Part shown: in pieces, positions 51,406-51,918 of the stretch
Numbering within the stretch: the first letter of the stretch is position 1
Layout of the letters: each line of letters begins with the position of its first letter
Assembly: GCA_947345935.1 (NCBI GenBank)
Contig: CAMZZN010000014.1
Span: 1 to 51,918, forward strand
Length of the DNA stretch: 51,918 bases
Reading direction: 5' to 3'
Source of the DNA: an uncultured Ruminococcus sp.
Lineage (GTDB): Bacteria > Bacillota > Clostridia > Oscillospirales > Ruminococcaceae
The notes under the pieces: generated by a model
The model's database searches: none
Told to the model about the DNA's origin: nothing
Seen by the model: only the letters and a program-made list of their open reading frames with translations
Translations under genes and position numbers: made by a program

Positions 51406-51711
51406 TCAGATTTCCGTACCTTCGCCGGAAACGCTTTCCTCTTCTTCTTTCATTTCTACAAGCTGCTTCTCATAGGATTCAATGATGCTTTCCTCCAGAA
51501 GCCTTCGGGCAGAGGATGAAATCGGGTGAACAATGTCCCTGAAAATACCGTTTTCTTCCTTTCTGCTGGGCATAGCGACGAAAAGTCTTTCGTCACCCTG
51601 AACGATCTTGATGTCATGAACGGCGATCATATCACCCAGAGTAATTGAAACAACTGCCCTGAGACGGCCGTCTGACAGGATCTTTCTGATTTTTACGTCA
51701 GTGATCTCCAT
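51406..51711 (-). CDS. spoVG: SpoVG septation and RNA-binding regulator
   Basis: 101 residues. MEITDVKIRKI, SDGRLRAVVSITLGD, VHDIKIVQG, LFVAMPSRK and FRDIVHPISS are the SpoVG signatures in order, with an acidic tail. SpoVG affects asymmetric septation in Bacillus, binds nucleic acid and influences virulence and wall genes in other Firmicutes. AAGGAGG is nine bases before the ATG. Confidence 0.97.
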   Translation of the reverse strand: MEITDVKIRKILSDGRLRAVVSITLGDMIAVHDIKIVQGDERLFVAMPSRKEENGIFRDIVHPISSSARRLLEESIIESYEKQLVEMKEEEESVSGEGTEI

Positions 51712-51810
51712 GCTCTTTAACCTCCTTGTTTTATAAATATTCTGTCCGCCTAATAAGACAGAACTACAGCAAAAAGTGAGGGATAATAATATCCGTTATC
51801 ACTTACTAAT

Positions 51811-51839
51811 AATATATCACATAATTCTGCAAAATGCAA
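51811..51839 (-). promoter_or_regulatory. Promoter of spoVG
   Basis: Reading leftward, TTGCAT (complement of 51834-51839), 17-base spacer, TATATT (complement of 51811-51816) with a TGTG extension. This leaves a leader of about 90 bases before the start codon. Confidence 0.75.
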
Positions 51840-51908
51840 GAATTAATACAAAAAAATAAAATTTTACTGCGGGGCATATCTCCGAAATAAAAGAAAGGTT
51901 GCGATAGT

Positions 51909-51918
51909 TTGGATAAAA
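51909..51918 (+). CDS. Possible start of a gene running off the right edge
   Basis: TTGGATAAA at 51909, ten bases after AAAGG, resembles the TTG start of the methyltransferase gene at 45448. Only three codons are visible, so the gene is unproven. In Bacillus, glmU is a neighbour of spoVG; this could be tested with flanking sequence. Confidence 0.25.

Overview
The window looks like chromosome from a Gram-positive Clostridia member, most likely a Ruminococcus-like Oscillospiraceae. This rests on moderate G+C, strong AGGAGG-type ribosome binding sites, sigma-A promoters with TGTG-extended -10 boxes, a GlgC/GlgD pair, sporulation genes (spoIIE, spoVG, a BofC-like gene), threonine-rich linkers on surface proteins and a cohesin-like domain. 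The genus is an inference. No phage, plasmid, CRISPR or transposase gene is visible. The only mobile-type DNA is one palindromic MITE-like element and a small family of short repeats.

Layout. Positions 1-13052 (minus strand) form one operon driven by a consensus promoter at 13083-13111. In transcription order it encodes a two-TM protein, an FHA-domain protein, a PP2C phosphatase, a receptor-type Ser/Thr kinase, a one-TM protein with candidate phospho-acceptor motifs, a membrane-anchored cohesin-like protein, a 2069-residue Ig-repeat surface protein, and an unrecognised protein cut by the left edge. Divergent from it (13281-16495, plus) lies a three-gene set in which a condensation domain, a carrier protein and an adenylation enzyme are separate polypeptides. 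Next come a GT-C-like membrane protein (minus), an AraC regulator with a zinc-ribbon/TPR membrane protein (plus), a VanY-like protein lacking key catalytic residues, and an orphan peptide-binding lipoprotein.

Positions 24262-30087 (minus) are a complete glycogen operon glgB-glgC-glgD-glgA. Positions 30272-40079 (minus) are a tightly packed housekeeping run: TetR regulator, MscS channel, metallophosphoesterase, two flavoproteins, a beta-propeller-like protein, a small unknown, rsmA and spoIIE. Divergent from the TetR gene is a second branching enzyme gene, followed by the MITE-like palindrome, a shared terminator and the BofC-like gene. From 42802 (plus) come a class A penicillin-binding protein, an RNA methyltransferase and rmuC. 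A tRNA-Arg(CCT) follows on the minus strand, then a YfhO-family membrane protein behind a leader closed by a very long stem, a NUDIX hydrolase, and spoVG (minus).

Most noteworthy are the dissociated NRPS-like trio, the kinase/phosphatase/FHA operon that ends in giant surface proteins and carries a repeated TV-x-x-S-type motif, and the 18-bp-stem leader in front of the YfhO gene. Start codons were chosen from ribosome binding sites, so several genes are shorter than their longest open frame.
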